A stretch of DNA of 64,000 nucleotides, from contig NZ_JAHWFK010000004.1 in NCBI RefSeq assembly GCF_019710575.1, forward strand, positions 248,001-312,000, given 5' to 3'. The notes beneath the pieces are model-generated. The model had not been told where the DNA came from and did not search any database. It saw only the letters and a list, made by a program, of their open reading frames with translations. The DNA comes from Paractinoplanes polyasparticus. GTDB lineage: Bacteria > Actinomycetota > Actinomycetes > Mycobacteriales > Micromonosporaceae. The translations under genes and the position numbers were made by a program. Shown piece by piece: positions 36,613 through 44,594 of the stretch. Every line of letters begins with the position of its first letter. Positions within the stretch are counted from its first letter, which is position 1.

Positions 36613-36733
36613 ATCACTGCAAACCATGGTGAACCGGTTCCGGGTCTGACACCGGCGCGCCTCGTGGTCGGCCTGTTGGTGGGCGATCCGGGCTCGGTCG
36701 TCGTCCACAGTGAAACCGGCATACGGTGGCTGC

Positions 36734-37522
36734 GTGACCGAGGATCTGTTCGACGCGGCGTCGATGTACGACGAGGACTATCTGCACTTCTTCGCGGCAG
36801 CGGACGGTGGCGGGGCGCCGTCGCACGGGCCGGTCGTGGGTACGGCGTACCCGGGCGCGGCGGTGGCGGCCGACCTCGTGTGGCGGCTGCTCGAACTGCA
36901 GCCGGGCATGGCGGTGCTCGACCTGTGCTGCGGGCACGGGGCGCTGGCCAACGAGCTGGCAGCGCGCGGGTGCCGGGTCACGGGGCTGGACTCCTCGGCG
37001 GTCTTCCTGGAGCGGGCCCGTGCCGACGCGACCGCGGGAAGCGTCGAGGTCGACTACGTCGCCGGGGACATGCGGGCGCTCCCGCGGTGGGACGGACGCT
37101 TCGACCGGGTCGTCAACTGGACCACCGCGTACGGCTACTTCGACGACGACGGCAACCGGGGCGTGCTGGACGAGATCGTGCGCGTGCTGCGGGCCGGCGG
37201 GCGGATGGCCATGGACCTCGACAACCAGACGAAGTTCCTGGCCTCGTACACGCCGTCGCGGGTCACGGCCCGGCGCGCCGACGGGGACATGCTCGTCGAC
37301 CGGCACCGCCTCGACCCGCTGACCGGGCGCTTCGAGGTGGAACGGACCGTGGTGCGCGACGGGCGGACCCGCACGCTGCGCTTTCTCAAGCGGCTGTTCG
37401 GCTTTCCCGAGCTGCGGGACTGGTGCACGGCCGCGGGCTTCACCGCTGTCACCGCGTACGGGGAAGATGGCGAGCCGCTGCGAGCCGACCACAACCGCAT
37501 GGTCGTGATCGCGGAAAGTTAG
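36734..37522 (+). CDS. class I SAM-dependent methyltransferase
   Basis: The 262-residue protein has the SAM-binding motif I VLDLCCGHGALANELAARG near residue 60, the motif II acidic residue in VTGLDSS, and DGRFDRVVNWTTAYGYFDDD around motif IV. These define a Rossmann-fold methyltransferase. The substrate is unknown; the DDDGNRGVLDEIVRVL pattern resembles ubiquinone/malonyl-ACP-type enzymes. The GTG at 36734 starts VTEDLFDAASMYDEDY, a typical opening. It is not clearly in an operon with either neighbour. Confidence 0.85.
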   Translation: MTEDLFDAASMYDEDYLHFFAAADGGGAPSHGPVVGTAYPGAAVAADLVWRLLELQPGMAVLDLCCGHGALANELAARGCRVTGLDSSAVFLERARADATAGSVEVDYVAGDMRALPRWDGRFDRVVNWTTAYGYFDDDGNRGVLDEIVRVLRAGGRMAMDLDNQTKFLASYTPSRVTARRADGDMLVDRHRLDPLTGRFEVERTVVRDGRTRTLRFLKRLFGFPELRDWCTAAGFTAVTAYGEDGEPLRADHNRMVVIAES

Positions 37523-37599
37523 AAACCTCTCGTGATTCAATGGCGGGCCGCCCATCGACAGCGGTGAGCGGCGTGACAAGAATCCACGGGGAGACGATT

Positions 37600-38613
37600 G
37601 TGAAGCGTAGACGAGTCCTACTGGCCGCCGCCGGAGTCTTGGCGGGCGCGCTGGCCGTGCCGTCCCGGGCCCTGGCCGCCCCGCGCCCACCGACGATGGT
37701 GGCCGACCCGGCCGCGGCCGACCGTGATTTTGTCCGGTGGCTGTCGGTCCACGACCCGCGGGCGGCTGTCCGGGCTGCGGCCGAGGCAGCGGTGACCGGC
37801 GGCGCCGCGGCGTTCGTGGCCACGGGGTACGCGTCCGCGCTGAGTCAGGCGGCACAGGCCCGGGCGAACGACCTCGACTTCGCGAACCGGATGGCGGCCG
37901 AGCATCCGGCACAGTCGAACCCGTGGGTGAACGCGGCGGCCAGGCGCGCGGCGAACGGCACCGACGCCGAGCTGGCGGCCTTCCGCGCCACCGGCTACGC
38001 GGCGGCGCTGACCGACGACGACGCCCACGTCCCCTACGACGACGGCGCGGCGCTCGTCAGTCCCGAGGATTTCGACCTCGTGCGAAGCATCCGCTACCTC
38101 GACACGGGCCCGACGGTGCTCGAGCGATCGGCCGAGGTGCGAACCGACGCCGACGCCGCCGAGTTCCTGCGCCACGGCTGGCTCAGCGCGGCCCGGATCG
38201 ACGTGGACACCTTCCGCGCGCGGTACGTCGCCGACGAATGGGACCGGTGGCGCGAGGCGAGGTACCGGGTCTCCCAGGCCGTGAGCCTCGACCGGGCGGC
38301 CCGGGAAGGCGCCGCGGACCCCTATGCCGCGGTGCGGGCGTGGGACGACGTGTTCGTGCGGTTCGCCCGCCAGCCGTCCGGCTGGGCCGAGCGCGAGCGG
38401 TTCGTCCGGCCCCGGGCCGACGACTGGCTCCGCATCTCGTACACGGCCGCCGATCGGGAGAGCCCGCTGTGGGCTCCGCTCACGGTCGAGGCCCCGGCGA
38501 TCCGGTCCCAGTGGCTCAATGAGCTCACGGGCGCCACCCAGCAGGGGGCCTGGTGGAGCGAACTGATCCAGTACGCGCAGGCCCTCCGGGACGAGTGGCT
38601 TCACAACTCCTGA
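37600..38613 (+). CDS. exported ALF-repeat protein
   Basis: The 337-residue product has a twin-Arg-like N-terminus (VKRRRVLLAAAGVLAGALAV) with cleavage near ALAA, so it is exported. The mature part is built of short helical repeats with the ALF pattern, for example GGAAAFVATGYASALSQA, TDAELAAFRATGYAAAL and DADAAEFLRHGWLSAA. ALF repeats occur in actinomycete secreted toxin-delivery and surface proteins. Here no toxin domain is present; the C-terminal 120 residues are a Trp/Arg-rich globular region (ARYVADEWDRWREARYRVSQ). The GTG at 37600 has GGGGAGA upstream. A clear terminator follows. Confidence 0.7.
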   Translation: MKRRRVLLAAAGVLAGALAVPSRALAAPRPPTMVADPAAADRDFVRWLSVHDPRAAVRAAAEAAVTGGAAAFVATGYASALSQAAQARANDLDFANRMAAEHPAQSNPWVNAAARRAANGTDAELAAFRATGYAAALTDDDAHVPYDDGAALVSPEDFDLVRSIRYLDTGPTVLERSAEVRTDADAAEFLRHGWLSAARIDVDTFRARYVADEWDRWREARYRVSQAVSLDRAAREGAADPYAAVRAWDDVFVRFARQPSGWAERERFVRPRADDWLRISYTAADRESPLWAPLTVEAPAIRSQWLNELTGATQQGAWWSELIQYAQALRDEWLHNS

Positions 38614-38624
38614 TTCACCATCGG

Positions 38625-38652
38625 CCGGTTCCCGGCATCGCCCGGGAACCGG
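38625..38652 (+). terminator. stem-loop terminator after the ALF gene
   Basis: A perfect 11-bp stem, CCGGTTCCCGG at 38625-38635 and CCGGGAACCGG at 38642-38652, with loop CATCGC, starts 12 bases after the stop codon. Confidence 0.78.
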
Positions 38653-39038
38653 CACGATCCACCACGCCATACCGCCGCCGCCTTCCCGCCGTCCTCGGCA
38701 GGCCGTGCTCACTCCCCTCTCGCCCGTGATCACACCCGCCGGCACGCTGCGTCACCCAGCGGCCGGAACCCAGCTCGCACGCCATCATTACAAAGAGTGA
38801 CATCAGCCTCCTCCCGCCGAGCCTGAGCGGTTCGCGGCAAAGGCCCGATTCGTGCCTCGTTTCGACCGGCCACGTCCAGTGTGAGATGTCTGGGTTCAGC
38901 CCTTTAGCCAGACTGCGTCGTCGCCCCGGTCAACAGCCTTGTTTCACACTCCGTAGCTTTCTATTGTCCTGATGTGCCCGAAAAACACGGGTATTCAGAA
39001 CGGGCAGCATCACCAAAGGTGATCAAGCGGAGGTTCCG
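38653..39038 (+). other. long leader/promoter region of the exopolysaccharide operon
   Basis: These 386 bases are lower in GC than the surroundings (for example 38950-39010 with CTTTCTATTGTCC and CCGAAAAACACGGG). A small perfect hairpin ATCACC-AAA-GGTGAT lies at 39009-39023, just before the AAGCGGAGG ribosome site of the glycosyltransferase gene. No gene is supported. It could carry a regulatory leader, but I cannot match a riboswitch class. Confidence 0.45.
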
Positions 39039-40385
39039 ATGTTCGGAGAACACGGCGGGTTGATCCTCGTCGCGGGCTACGCGCTCATGCTCTCCTGGCC
39101 GATCTCGACGGTTGCGCTGGTGACCCTCGCGGTTCGCTACGTCGCGTCACGCCGGCAGGATCTCGTCCGCCGGTCGCTCGTGAACGGCGACGGCACGCCG
39201 GAACACTTCTGGATCATCGTGCCGGCGCTGAACGAGGAAGTGGTGGTCGGCAACACCGTACGGGCGGCGCTGGCGCTCACCGGGCCGGGCAACACGCTGG
39301 CCCGGGTGCTGGTCGTCGACGACGGCTCGGACGACCGCACCCCGGACGTGCTGGCCGCGATCGACCACCCGCGCCTGCACGTGATGCGCCGCGAGCTGCC
39401 CGAGGCCCGCAAGGGCAAGGGCGAGGCGCTCAATGCCGCCTACCGCTACATCGCCGAGCAGACCGCGCAGGCCGGCGTCAACCCGGAGAAGGTCGTCCTG
39501 GGCATCATCGACGGCGACGGCCAGGGCAGCTCCAACATCCTGCTCGAGGTGTCCCGGATGCTGCGCGACCGGGCCATCGGCGCGGTGCAGGTGCAGGTGC
39601 GCATCCGCAACCGCAACAAGCTGCTCGGCGCGGTGCAGGACCTGGAGTTCGCCACCATCGTCAACGCCTGCCAGAGTCTGCGCGACCGGCTCGACACGGT
39701 CGGCCTCGGCGGCAACGGACAGTTCACCCGGCTCTCGGCGCTGCTGGCGCTCGGCGAGGCGCCGTGGTCGGCCTGCCTGGTCGAGGACCTCGAACTGGGC
39801 CTGCGCATGCACCTGTCCGGCGTCGGCATCCGCTACACGTCGCGGGCCGCGGTCACCCAGCAGGCGGTGGTCGACGTCCGCCGGCTCACCCGCCAGCGCA
39901 CCCGCTGGGCCCAGGGCAACCTGCAGTGCGCCCGCTACCTGCGGCAGCTCGTCACCTCGAAGCGGATCGGGCTGACGTCGCTGGGCGAGGTGCTGCACTA
40001 CCTGTTCTCGCCGTGGATCAACGCCCTGGTCACGGTCTTCCTGGCCGGCATGGTCGCCACGGCCACGGCCGGACTGGTCATCGGCCACCCGATCTCGTTC
40101 ATCGCGAGCTGGACGGAGCTGACCGCGAGCGCCGGCGTCTGGCTCGGCATCACCTGGTTCCCCGGCCTGGTCTGGGCGCTGGTGCACCGCTACCGGCTCC
40201 ACGACGAGACCCTCCCGCGGCTGCTCCTCGCCGCCCTGGCCTACCCCGCGTTCCTGCTCCTCGGCCTCGTGGCCACCTACCGGGCCATCGCCCGCCAGGC
40301 CACGGGCCGCCAGTCCTGGGCCAAGACCGAACGGCTGGCCGAAGAACCGCTCCCCACCACCACCGCTCTCGCGCTCGCGGCCTGA
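39039..40385 (+). CDS. processive family 2 glycosyltransferase (membrane polysaccharide synthase)
   Basis: The 448-residue protein has an N-terminal membrane helix (about 7-33), a GT2 catalytic domain and three to four C-terminal helices (about 320-410). The motifs of hyaluronan/cellulose/PNAG-type synthases are present: VLVVDDGSDD, GIIDGDGQGSS (second acidic site), GGNGQFTR, CLVEDLELGLR (catalytic base) and RQRTRWAQGN (QxxRW). It should polymerise a nucleotide sugar and may thread the chain across the membrane. The next gene makes UDP-ManNAc from UDP-GlcNAc and the third encodes a secreted deacetylase-like protein, pointing to an amino-sugar exopolysaccharide. Confidence 0.9.
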   Translation: MFGEHGGLILVAGYALMLSWPISTVALVTLAVRYVASRRQDLVRRSLVNGDGTPEHFWIIVPALNEEVVVGNTVRAALALTGPGNTLARVLVVDDGSDDRTPDVLAAIDHPRLHVMRRELPEARKGKGEALNAAYRYIAEQTAQAGVNPEKVVLGIIDGDGQGSSNILLEVSRMLRDRAIGAVQVQVRIRNRNKLLGAVQDLEFATIVNACQSLRDRLDTVGLGGNGQFTRLSALLALGEAPWSACLVEDLELGLRMHLSGVGIRYTSRAAVTQQAVVDVRRLTRQRTRWAQGNLQCARYLRQLVTSKRIGLTSLGEVLHYLFSPWINALVTVFLAGMVATATAGLVIGHPISFIASWTELTASAGVWLGITWFPGLVWALVHRYRLHDETLPRLLLAALAYPAFLLLGLVATYRAIARQATGRQSWAKTERLAEEPLPTTTALALAA

Positions 40386-40403
40386 GACCCCCAGGAGATA
40401 GAG

Positions 40404-41564
40404 ATGTCGCTCCCCGAAGTGCACCTGATCGGCGGCACCCGCCCCGAAGCTGTCAAGCTGGCCCCGGTCGCTGTCGCCATGCGCGAGCAGGGCCTGGTCG
40501 AGCCGGTGCTGCTGGCCAGCGGTCAGCACCCGGCGATGGTCACCCAGGCGCTGGCCGCGTTCGACCTGACCGCGGACGTCAGTCTGGCTGTCGAACGCAC
40601 CACCGGCAGCCAGGCCGAGCTGATGACCGAGATGGTCCGGCAGCTGGACGCGCTGTGGGACGTCCGCCCGCCGGCCGCCGTCATCGTGCAGGGCGACACC
40701 ACGACGAGCCTGGCCGGCGCGCTGGCCGCCTTCTGGCGGCGGATTCCGGTCGTACACCTGGAAGCTGGTCTTCGCTCGGGCGACCTCGACTCGCCGTTCC
40801 CGGAGGAGGCGAACCGCAAGCTGGTGGCCCAGGTCGCCTCGCTGCACCTGGCGCCGACCCCCCTCGCCGCGATGAACCTGCTCGACGAGAACGTGCCGGC
40901 CGCGGACGTCATGGTCACCGGCAACACCGTCGTCGACGCCACCCTGGCCGTGGCGGGACGCAAGCTGCCGTACTCGGACGCCAGGATCGCCGCCGCACGG
41001 GCGAACTCGAAGAACCGTCTCGTGCTGGTCACCGCGCACCGCCGCGAGTCCTGGGGGCACCCGCTCGACCGCATCCTGACCGCGGTGCGCACGCTCGTCG
41101 CGAAGTACCCCGACATCGACGTGATCTTCCCGAGCCACCCCAATCCGGCCGTACGGGCCCAGGTCGAGGCCGGTCTGGCCGGGCTCACCCGGGTCACCGT
41201 GACCGACCCCGTCCCGTACGCGGACCTGTCCCGCCTGCTCTCCGAGGCCTACCTCGTGCTCACCGACTCGGGCGGCATCCAGGAGGAGGCGCCGTCGTTC
41301 GGCGTTCCCGCGCTGGTGCTGCGCGACGTCACCGAGCGGGTCGAGTCGATCGACGCCGGCTGCGCCAAGCTGGTCGGCTCGGACACCCGGCTCATCGTCG
41401 ACGAGGCGTCCGCCCTGCTCGACGACCGGGCCCGCCGCGACGCGATGACCGTCAACGGCAACCCGTACGGCGACGGCCTCGCCGCCCACCGGACGGCCCA
41501 GGCCACCGCCGCCCTCCTCGGTCTCACCGCCTCTCCCGAAGCCATGGTTGGAGTGTCCCGCTGA
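40404..41564 (+). CDS. wecB: UDP-N-acetylglucosamine 2-epimerase (non-hydrolysing)
   Basis: This 386-residue cytoplasmic enzyme interconverts UDP-GlcNAc and UDP-ManNAc. It shows the family blocks GTRPEAVKLAPV, VQGDTTTSLAGALAAFW, HLEAGLRSGDLDSPFPEEAN, VTGNTVVDA, TAHRRESWG and SDSGGIQ-type LTDSGGIQEEAPSFGVPALVL with RDVTERVE. All catalytic Asp/Glu/His positions appear present. It is 18 bases after the glycosyltransferase with ribosome site AGGAGA and overlaps the next gene (TGATG). In this context it supplies the substrate for the polymer or balances the UDP-GlcNAc pool. Confidence 0.94.
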   Translation: MSLPEVHLIGGTRPEAVKLAPVAVAMREQGLVEPVLLASGQHPAMVTQALAAFDLTADVSLAVERTTGSQAELMTEMVRQLDALWDVRPPAAVIVQGDTTTSLAGALAAFWRRIPVVHLEAGLRSGDLDSPFPEEANRKLVAQVASLHLAPTPLAAMNLLDENVPAADVMVTGNTVVDATLAVAGRKLPYSDARIAAARANSKNRLVLVTAHRRESWGHPLDRILTAVRTLVAKYPDIDVIFPSHPNPAVRAQVEAGLAGLTRVTVTDPVPYADLSRLLSEAYLVLTDSGGIQEEAPSFGVPALVLRDVTERVESIDAGCAKLVGSDTRLIVDEASALLDDRARRDAMTVNGNPYGDGLAAHRTAQATAALLGLTASPEAMVGVSR

Positions 41565-43186
41565 TGCGAATCTCGAAGCCCCTGATCTCCGTCGCCGCCG
41601 CCACCGTCACCCTGGGCGCCTTCGCCCTCAGCTCGGTGCAGGCCGAGGCCGCGGTCAAGCCCGTCGCCGCCGTGAGCGCGCTGCCCGCCGCCAAGTCGGG
41701 CAAGGCCGCGCCCGGCGGGGGCGCCGCGAAGACCCTCGTCCTGTACGACACCACGGGCCCCTACGGCTGGATGGGCGAGGTCTACGCGACCCAGACGGCC
41801 AACCTGAGCTCACACTTCGGCTCGTGGACGGCGGCGCCGGTCGGCTCGTACAAGGCCGGCGACCTCAACGCCTACACCGCCGTGATCTACGTCGGCTCCA
41901 CCTACGACGAGCCCATCCCGGCCGCCTTCCTCACCGACGTGGCCGCCACCGCCAAGCCGGTGACCTGGCTCTACGACAACATCTGGCAGCTCACGGCGAC
42001 CGGCGGTTTCGCGGCCGCGCGCGGCTTCACCAGCGGCGGCTTCGACCTCGCGGACGTGGCCGAGGTCGGCTACAAGGGCCAGAAGCTGACCCGCGACACG
42101 ACCAACAAGTCCGGCATCATGAACCTGTCGATCAGCGACGCCGCCAAGGTGACCACGCTGGCCACGGCCGTGCGACCGGACGGCACGACGTTCCCGTGGG
42201 CTGTACGGTCGGGCAACTTCACCTACGTCGGCGAGATCCCCTTCTCGTACGTCACCCACGACGACCGCTACCTGGCGTTCGCCGACCTGCTCTTCGACTC
42301 GCTGGGCTCCTCCACGGTGGAGCGGCACCGGGGCCTGGTCCGCATCGAGGACGTCGGCCCCGACTCCGACCCGGCCGAACTGAAGGCCGTCGCCGACTAC
42401 CTCTCCTCGCAGAAGGTGCCGTTCACCGTCGCCGTCTACCCGCGCTACCGCGACCCCAAGGGCGTCAACAACGGCGGCAAGGCCCAGGACTACACGCTGC
42501 TGAGCAAGCCGAAAATGGTGGCCGCGCTCAAGTACATGCAGAGCAAGGGCGGCACGCTGCTCATGCACGGCTACACCCACCAGTACGGCACGATCGCCAA
42601 CCCGTACGACGGTGTGAGCGCCAACGACTTCGAGTTCTACGCGGCCCACGTCGACGCCAACGACAGCGTCATCTACGACGGCCCGGTCCCCGGCGACTCG
42701 GCCGCCTGGGCCACCAGCCGCATGGCCGCCTCCGGTCTCGTCTTCGCCGCGGCCGGCCTCGGCACCCCCACGATCTTCGAGTTCCCGCACTACGCCGCCA
42801 GCGCCGTCGACTACCAGGTCGTCAACAGCCTGTTCGGCAAGCGCTACGACCGCGGCCTCTACTTCCCCGGCGTGCTCACCGGCGCCAAGCCCGACTACTC
42901 CCGCCAGTTCGGCCAGTTCTTCCCGTACGCCGTCCGCGACGTCTACGGCTCGGCCGTCATCCCCGAGAACATCGGCAACGTGGAGCCCGACGCCTTCAAC
43001 AACCACCCGGCCCGCCTGCCGTCGGACCTGATCGGCGCGGCCAAGCGCAACCTGGTCGTCCGCGACGGCGTGGCCAGCTTCTTCTACCACCCCTACCTCG
43101 GCACCGACTACCTGAAGCAGGTCGTCACCGGGGTCAAGGCCCAGGGCTACACCTTCGTCTCGGCCAACTCGATGCTCACCAACTGA
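41564..43186 (+). CDS. secreted DUF2334 (polysaccharide deacetylase-like) protein
   Basis: The 540-residue product has a Sec signal (MRISKPLISVAAATVTLGAF, cut near VQAEA). An N-terminal domain of about 200 residues with VLYDTTGPYGWMGEVYATQT resembles a GATase-like or PelA-type N-domain. A DUF2334 domain follows: LVRIEDVGPDSD (metal Asp region), VPFTVAVYPRYRDP and GTLLMHGYTHQYG, with the HxxxH metal pair. DUF2334 belongs to the carbohydrate esterase 4-like NodB fold. It probably removes acetyl groups from the polymer made by the preceding synthase, outside the membrane. ATG 41564 overlaps the wecB stop by one base. A strong terminator closes the operon. Confidence 0.87.
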   Translation: MRISKPLISVAAATVTLGAFALSSVQAEAAVKPVAAVSALPAAKSGKAAPGGGAAKTLVLYDTTGPYGWMGEVYATQTANLSSHFGSWTAAPVGSYKAGDLNAYTAVIYVGSTYDEPIPAAFLTDVAATAKPVTWLYDNIWQLTATGGFAAARGFTSGGFDLADVAEVGYKGQKLTRDTTNKSGIMNLSISDAAKVTTLATAVRPDGTTFPWAVRSGNFTYVGEIPFSYVTHDDRYLAFADLLFDSLGSSTVERHRGLVRIEDVGPDSDPAELKAVADYLSSQKVPFTVAVYPRYRDPKGVNNGGKAQDYTLLSKPKMVAALKYMQSKGGTLLMHGYTHQYGTIANPYDGVSANDFEFYAAHVDANDSVIYDGPVPGDSAAWATSRMAASGLVFAAAGLGTPTIFEFPHYAASAVDYQVVNSLFGKRYDRGLYFPGVLTGAKPDYSRQFGQFFPYAVRDVYGSAVIPENIGNVEPDAFNNHPARLPSDLIGAAKRNLVVRDGVASFFYHPYLGTDYLKQVVTGVKAQGYTFVSANSMLTN

Positions 43187-43199
43187 GCCCCACCCCCAA

Positions 43200-43233
43200 G
43201 AAGCGCCGCCGGTACCGTCACCGGCGGCGCTTC
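43200..43233. terminator. stem-loop terminator between convergent genes
   Basis: A perfect 14-bp stem (GAAGCGCCGCCGGT at 43200-43213, complement at 43220-43233) with a 6-base loop lies between the exopolysaccharide operon and the convergent PPOX gene. Confidence 0.82.
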
Positions 43234-43246
43234 GCCGTGCGACCGG

Positions 43247-43897
43247 TCATTCGTACCGGTACCTCAGCGCGTCCGCCTCCGTCTGCTCGATGTCAGCGAT
43301 CGTCAGCTCCGGCATCCGCAGCTGGGCCAGCGTCACCTCGGCCGAGGTCGGCTGGGCGTCCGCCGGCAGCCACTGATCCGGCTTCCAGGCCGCGCCGCGC
43401 AGGAAAGCCTTGGGACAGTGCGGGTAGACCTCGTCGATGCCCAGCACCAGCGCGCTGGCCGGCGGCTTGCCCACGGCGGTCAGCCGCGCCAGCAGCTCGG
43501 AACGGGTGGAGACGCAGGCCCGGCCGTTCACCCGCAGAGTGGTGGTGCGCCCCGGAATGACGAACATCAGCGCCGCCCGCCCGGTGGCGATGACATTCTG
43601 CAGGGTGTCCAGGCGCTTGTTGCCGGTGGCGTCCGGTACCGCCACCGTCCGGGAGTCCAGCACGGTGACGAATCCGGCCGGGCCGCCCCGGGGGGACACG
43701 TCGGCGTTGCCGTCGGCGTCCGCGCTGGCCACGAAGACCAGCGACGAGCAGTCGATCAACCGCCGGGTCAGCTCGGTGAGCTCGGTCATCTGCTTGCGCA
43801 CCGCCCGGTCGCCGGGCAGGTCGTAGACCCGGCGCAGCGCCACCTGGTCGGACACGGCGTCGAGCTGCAACGAGTCGAAGGCACTGGTCGGTTGCAT
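43247..43897 (-). CDS. FMN-dependent PPOX-type flavoprotein (MSMEG_1061-like)
   Basis: The 216-residue protein belongs to the pyridoxamine-phosphate-oxidase fold. LVFVASADADGNADVSPRGG is the cofactor-binding N-strand, RTVAVPDATGNKRLDTLQNV and AALMFVIPGRTTTLRVNGRA form the second half, and DEVYPHCPKAFLRGAAW is diagnostic of the MSMEG_1061 group. These proteins bind FMN or F420 and reduce small molecules; the substrate is unknown. The start ATG at 43895-43897 gives MQPTSAFDSL. No operon partner is clear. Confidence 0.85.
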   Translation of the reverse strand: MQPTSAFDSLQLDAVSDQVALRRVYDLPGDRAVRKQMTELTELTRRLIDCSSLVFVASADADGNADVSPRGGPAGFVTVLDSRTVAVPDATGNKRLDTLQNVIATGRAALMFVIPGRTTTLRVNGRACVSTRSELLARLTAVGKPPASALVLGIDEVYPHCPKAFLRGAAWKPDQWLPADAQPTSAEVTLAQLRMPELTIADIEQTEADALRYRYE

Positions 43898-43949
43898 TCC
43901 CCGACCCTAATGGACAGCGGGCATGCGAGCCGTCCGCGGACGGACGCCC

Positions 43950-44501
43950 CTACCGGGCCGCCGAGGCGCTCGTCCACACACTGCCCGGGTGTTCATCGAT
44001 CGGCAGCCAGAGCGACGGCTGGCCCGAGTCACCCGGGTACCGGCCCGCCTCGTCCGGCCAGAGAAGTTGCGCCATGGGGAACGGCGGCCGTTGGTAATAG
44101 TCGATGGCCGCACCGAAAAGGTGTTCGTACCAACTGTCGTGCACCGGAGCCAGGACGAGTTCGCCTTCCTCGATCACGCCGGCCAGCGTGAGATCCGGAG
44201 TCAGGGTGAGCCCGTCACGGACCAACGCGCCGACTTCGTTGACGGCGAGCATGGCCCTCTGCTGCGGGAGGCCGAGCAGACAGACCTCGACACTGCCGTA
44301 GCTGTGCCACAGGCCGATCGAGTATGCCCAGTCGGGCATCGTCGTGCCGAGGACACCGGTGACACCCCAGCCGTACTCGCGAACCAGCCGGCTGTTGCGG
44401 CGCTCGCGAGCCGGCAACGACCGCTCCGCCGAGCGCCACCAACGCTTCGGTGGCTGCTCGCACAGCAGGCAGTGGCATTCGCGGTCGAGCGCATCGGACA
44501 T
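43950..44501 (-). CDS. DUF4262 domain-containing protein
   Basis: The 183-residue protein reads MSDALDRECHCLLCEQPPKR and later REYGWGVTGVLGTTMPDWAY and SIGLWHSYGSVEVCLLGLPQ. Further on are VIEEGELVLAPVHDSWYEHL and YYQRPPFPMAQLLWPDEAG. The W-x-Y-S/T-I/V-G-L-W pattern with later QLxWPD is the DUF4262 signature. The N-terminal CHCLLC (with a further Cys-free stretch) could bind a metal ion, which is unusual in this family as far as I recall. Function is unknown. Confidence 0.8.
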   Translation of the reverse strand: MSDALDRECHCLLCEQPPKRWWRSAERSLPARERRNSRLVREYGWGVTGVLGTTMPDWAYSIGLWHSYGSVEVCLLGLPQQRAMLAVNEVGALVRDGLTLTPDLTLAGVIEEGELVLAPVHDSWYEHLFGAAIDYYQRPPFPMAQLLWPDEAGRYPGDSGQPSLWLPIDEHPGSVWTSASAAR

Positions 44502-44553
44502 CGGCGGAGCATAGCGGGCGTCAGCCGGCCGGTTCGCAGTCCCGTGCGACGGC

Positions 44554-44581
44554 GTGGCCCGGCGCGGGTGCGCCGGGCCAC
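44554..44581 (-). terminator. stem-loop terminator after the trypsin-like protease gene
   Basis: A perfect 12-bp stem (GTGGCCCGGCGC at 44554-44565, complement at 44570-44581) with a 4-base loop GGGT begins 14 bases after the protease stop codon on the minus strand. Confidence 0.8.
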
Positions 44582-44594
44582 AGGGTGCTTGTCG

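Larger units (their letters stand above)
35477..36626. repeat. 13-bp inverted repeats bounding a 1.15-kb segment
   Basis: TGGTTTGCAGTGA at 35477-35489 is exactly inverted at 36614-36626. The enclosed 1.15 kb contains the VOC gene and a truncated chemoreceptor gene whose stop codon (36610-36612) lies 1 base before the right repeat. No transposase is present, so a mobile element is not shown. A chance 13-bp pair in this window is possible but unlikely at so exact a gene boundary. Confidence 0.55.

Noticed and set aside
35477..36626. Insertion sequence between the 13-bp inverted repeats
   Set aside because: No transposase frame lies between the repeats and no target-site duplication could be confirmed; kept only as a repeat and a finding.
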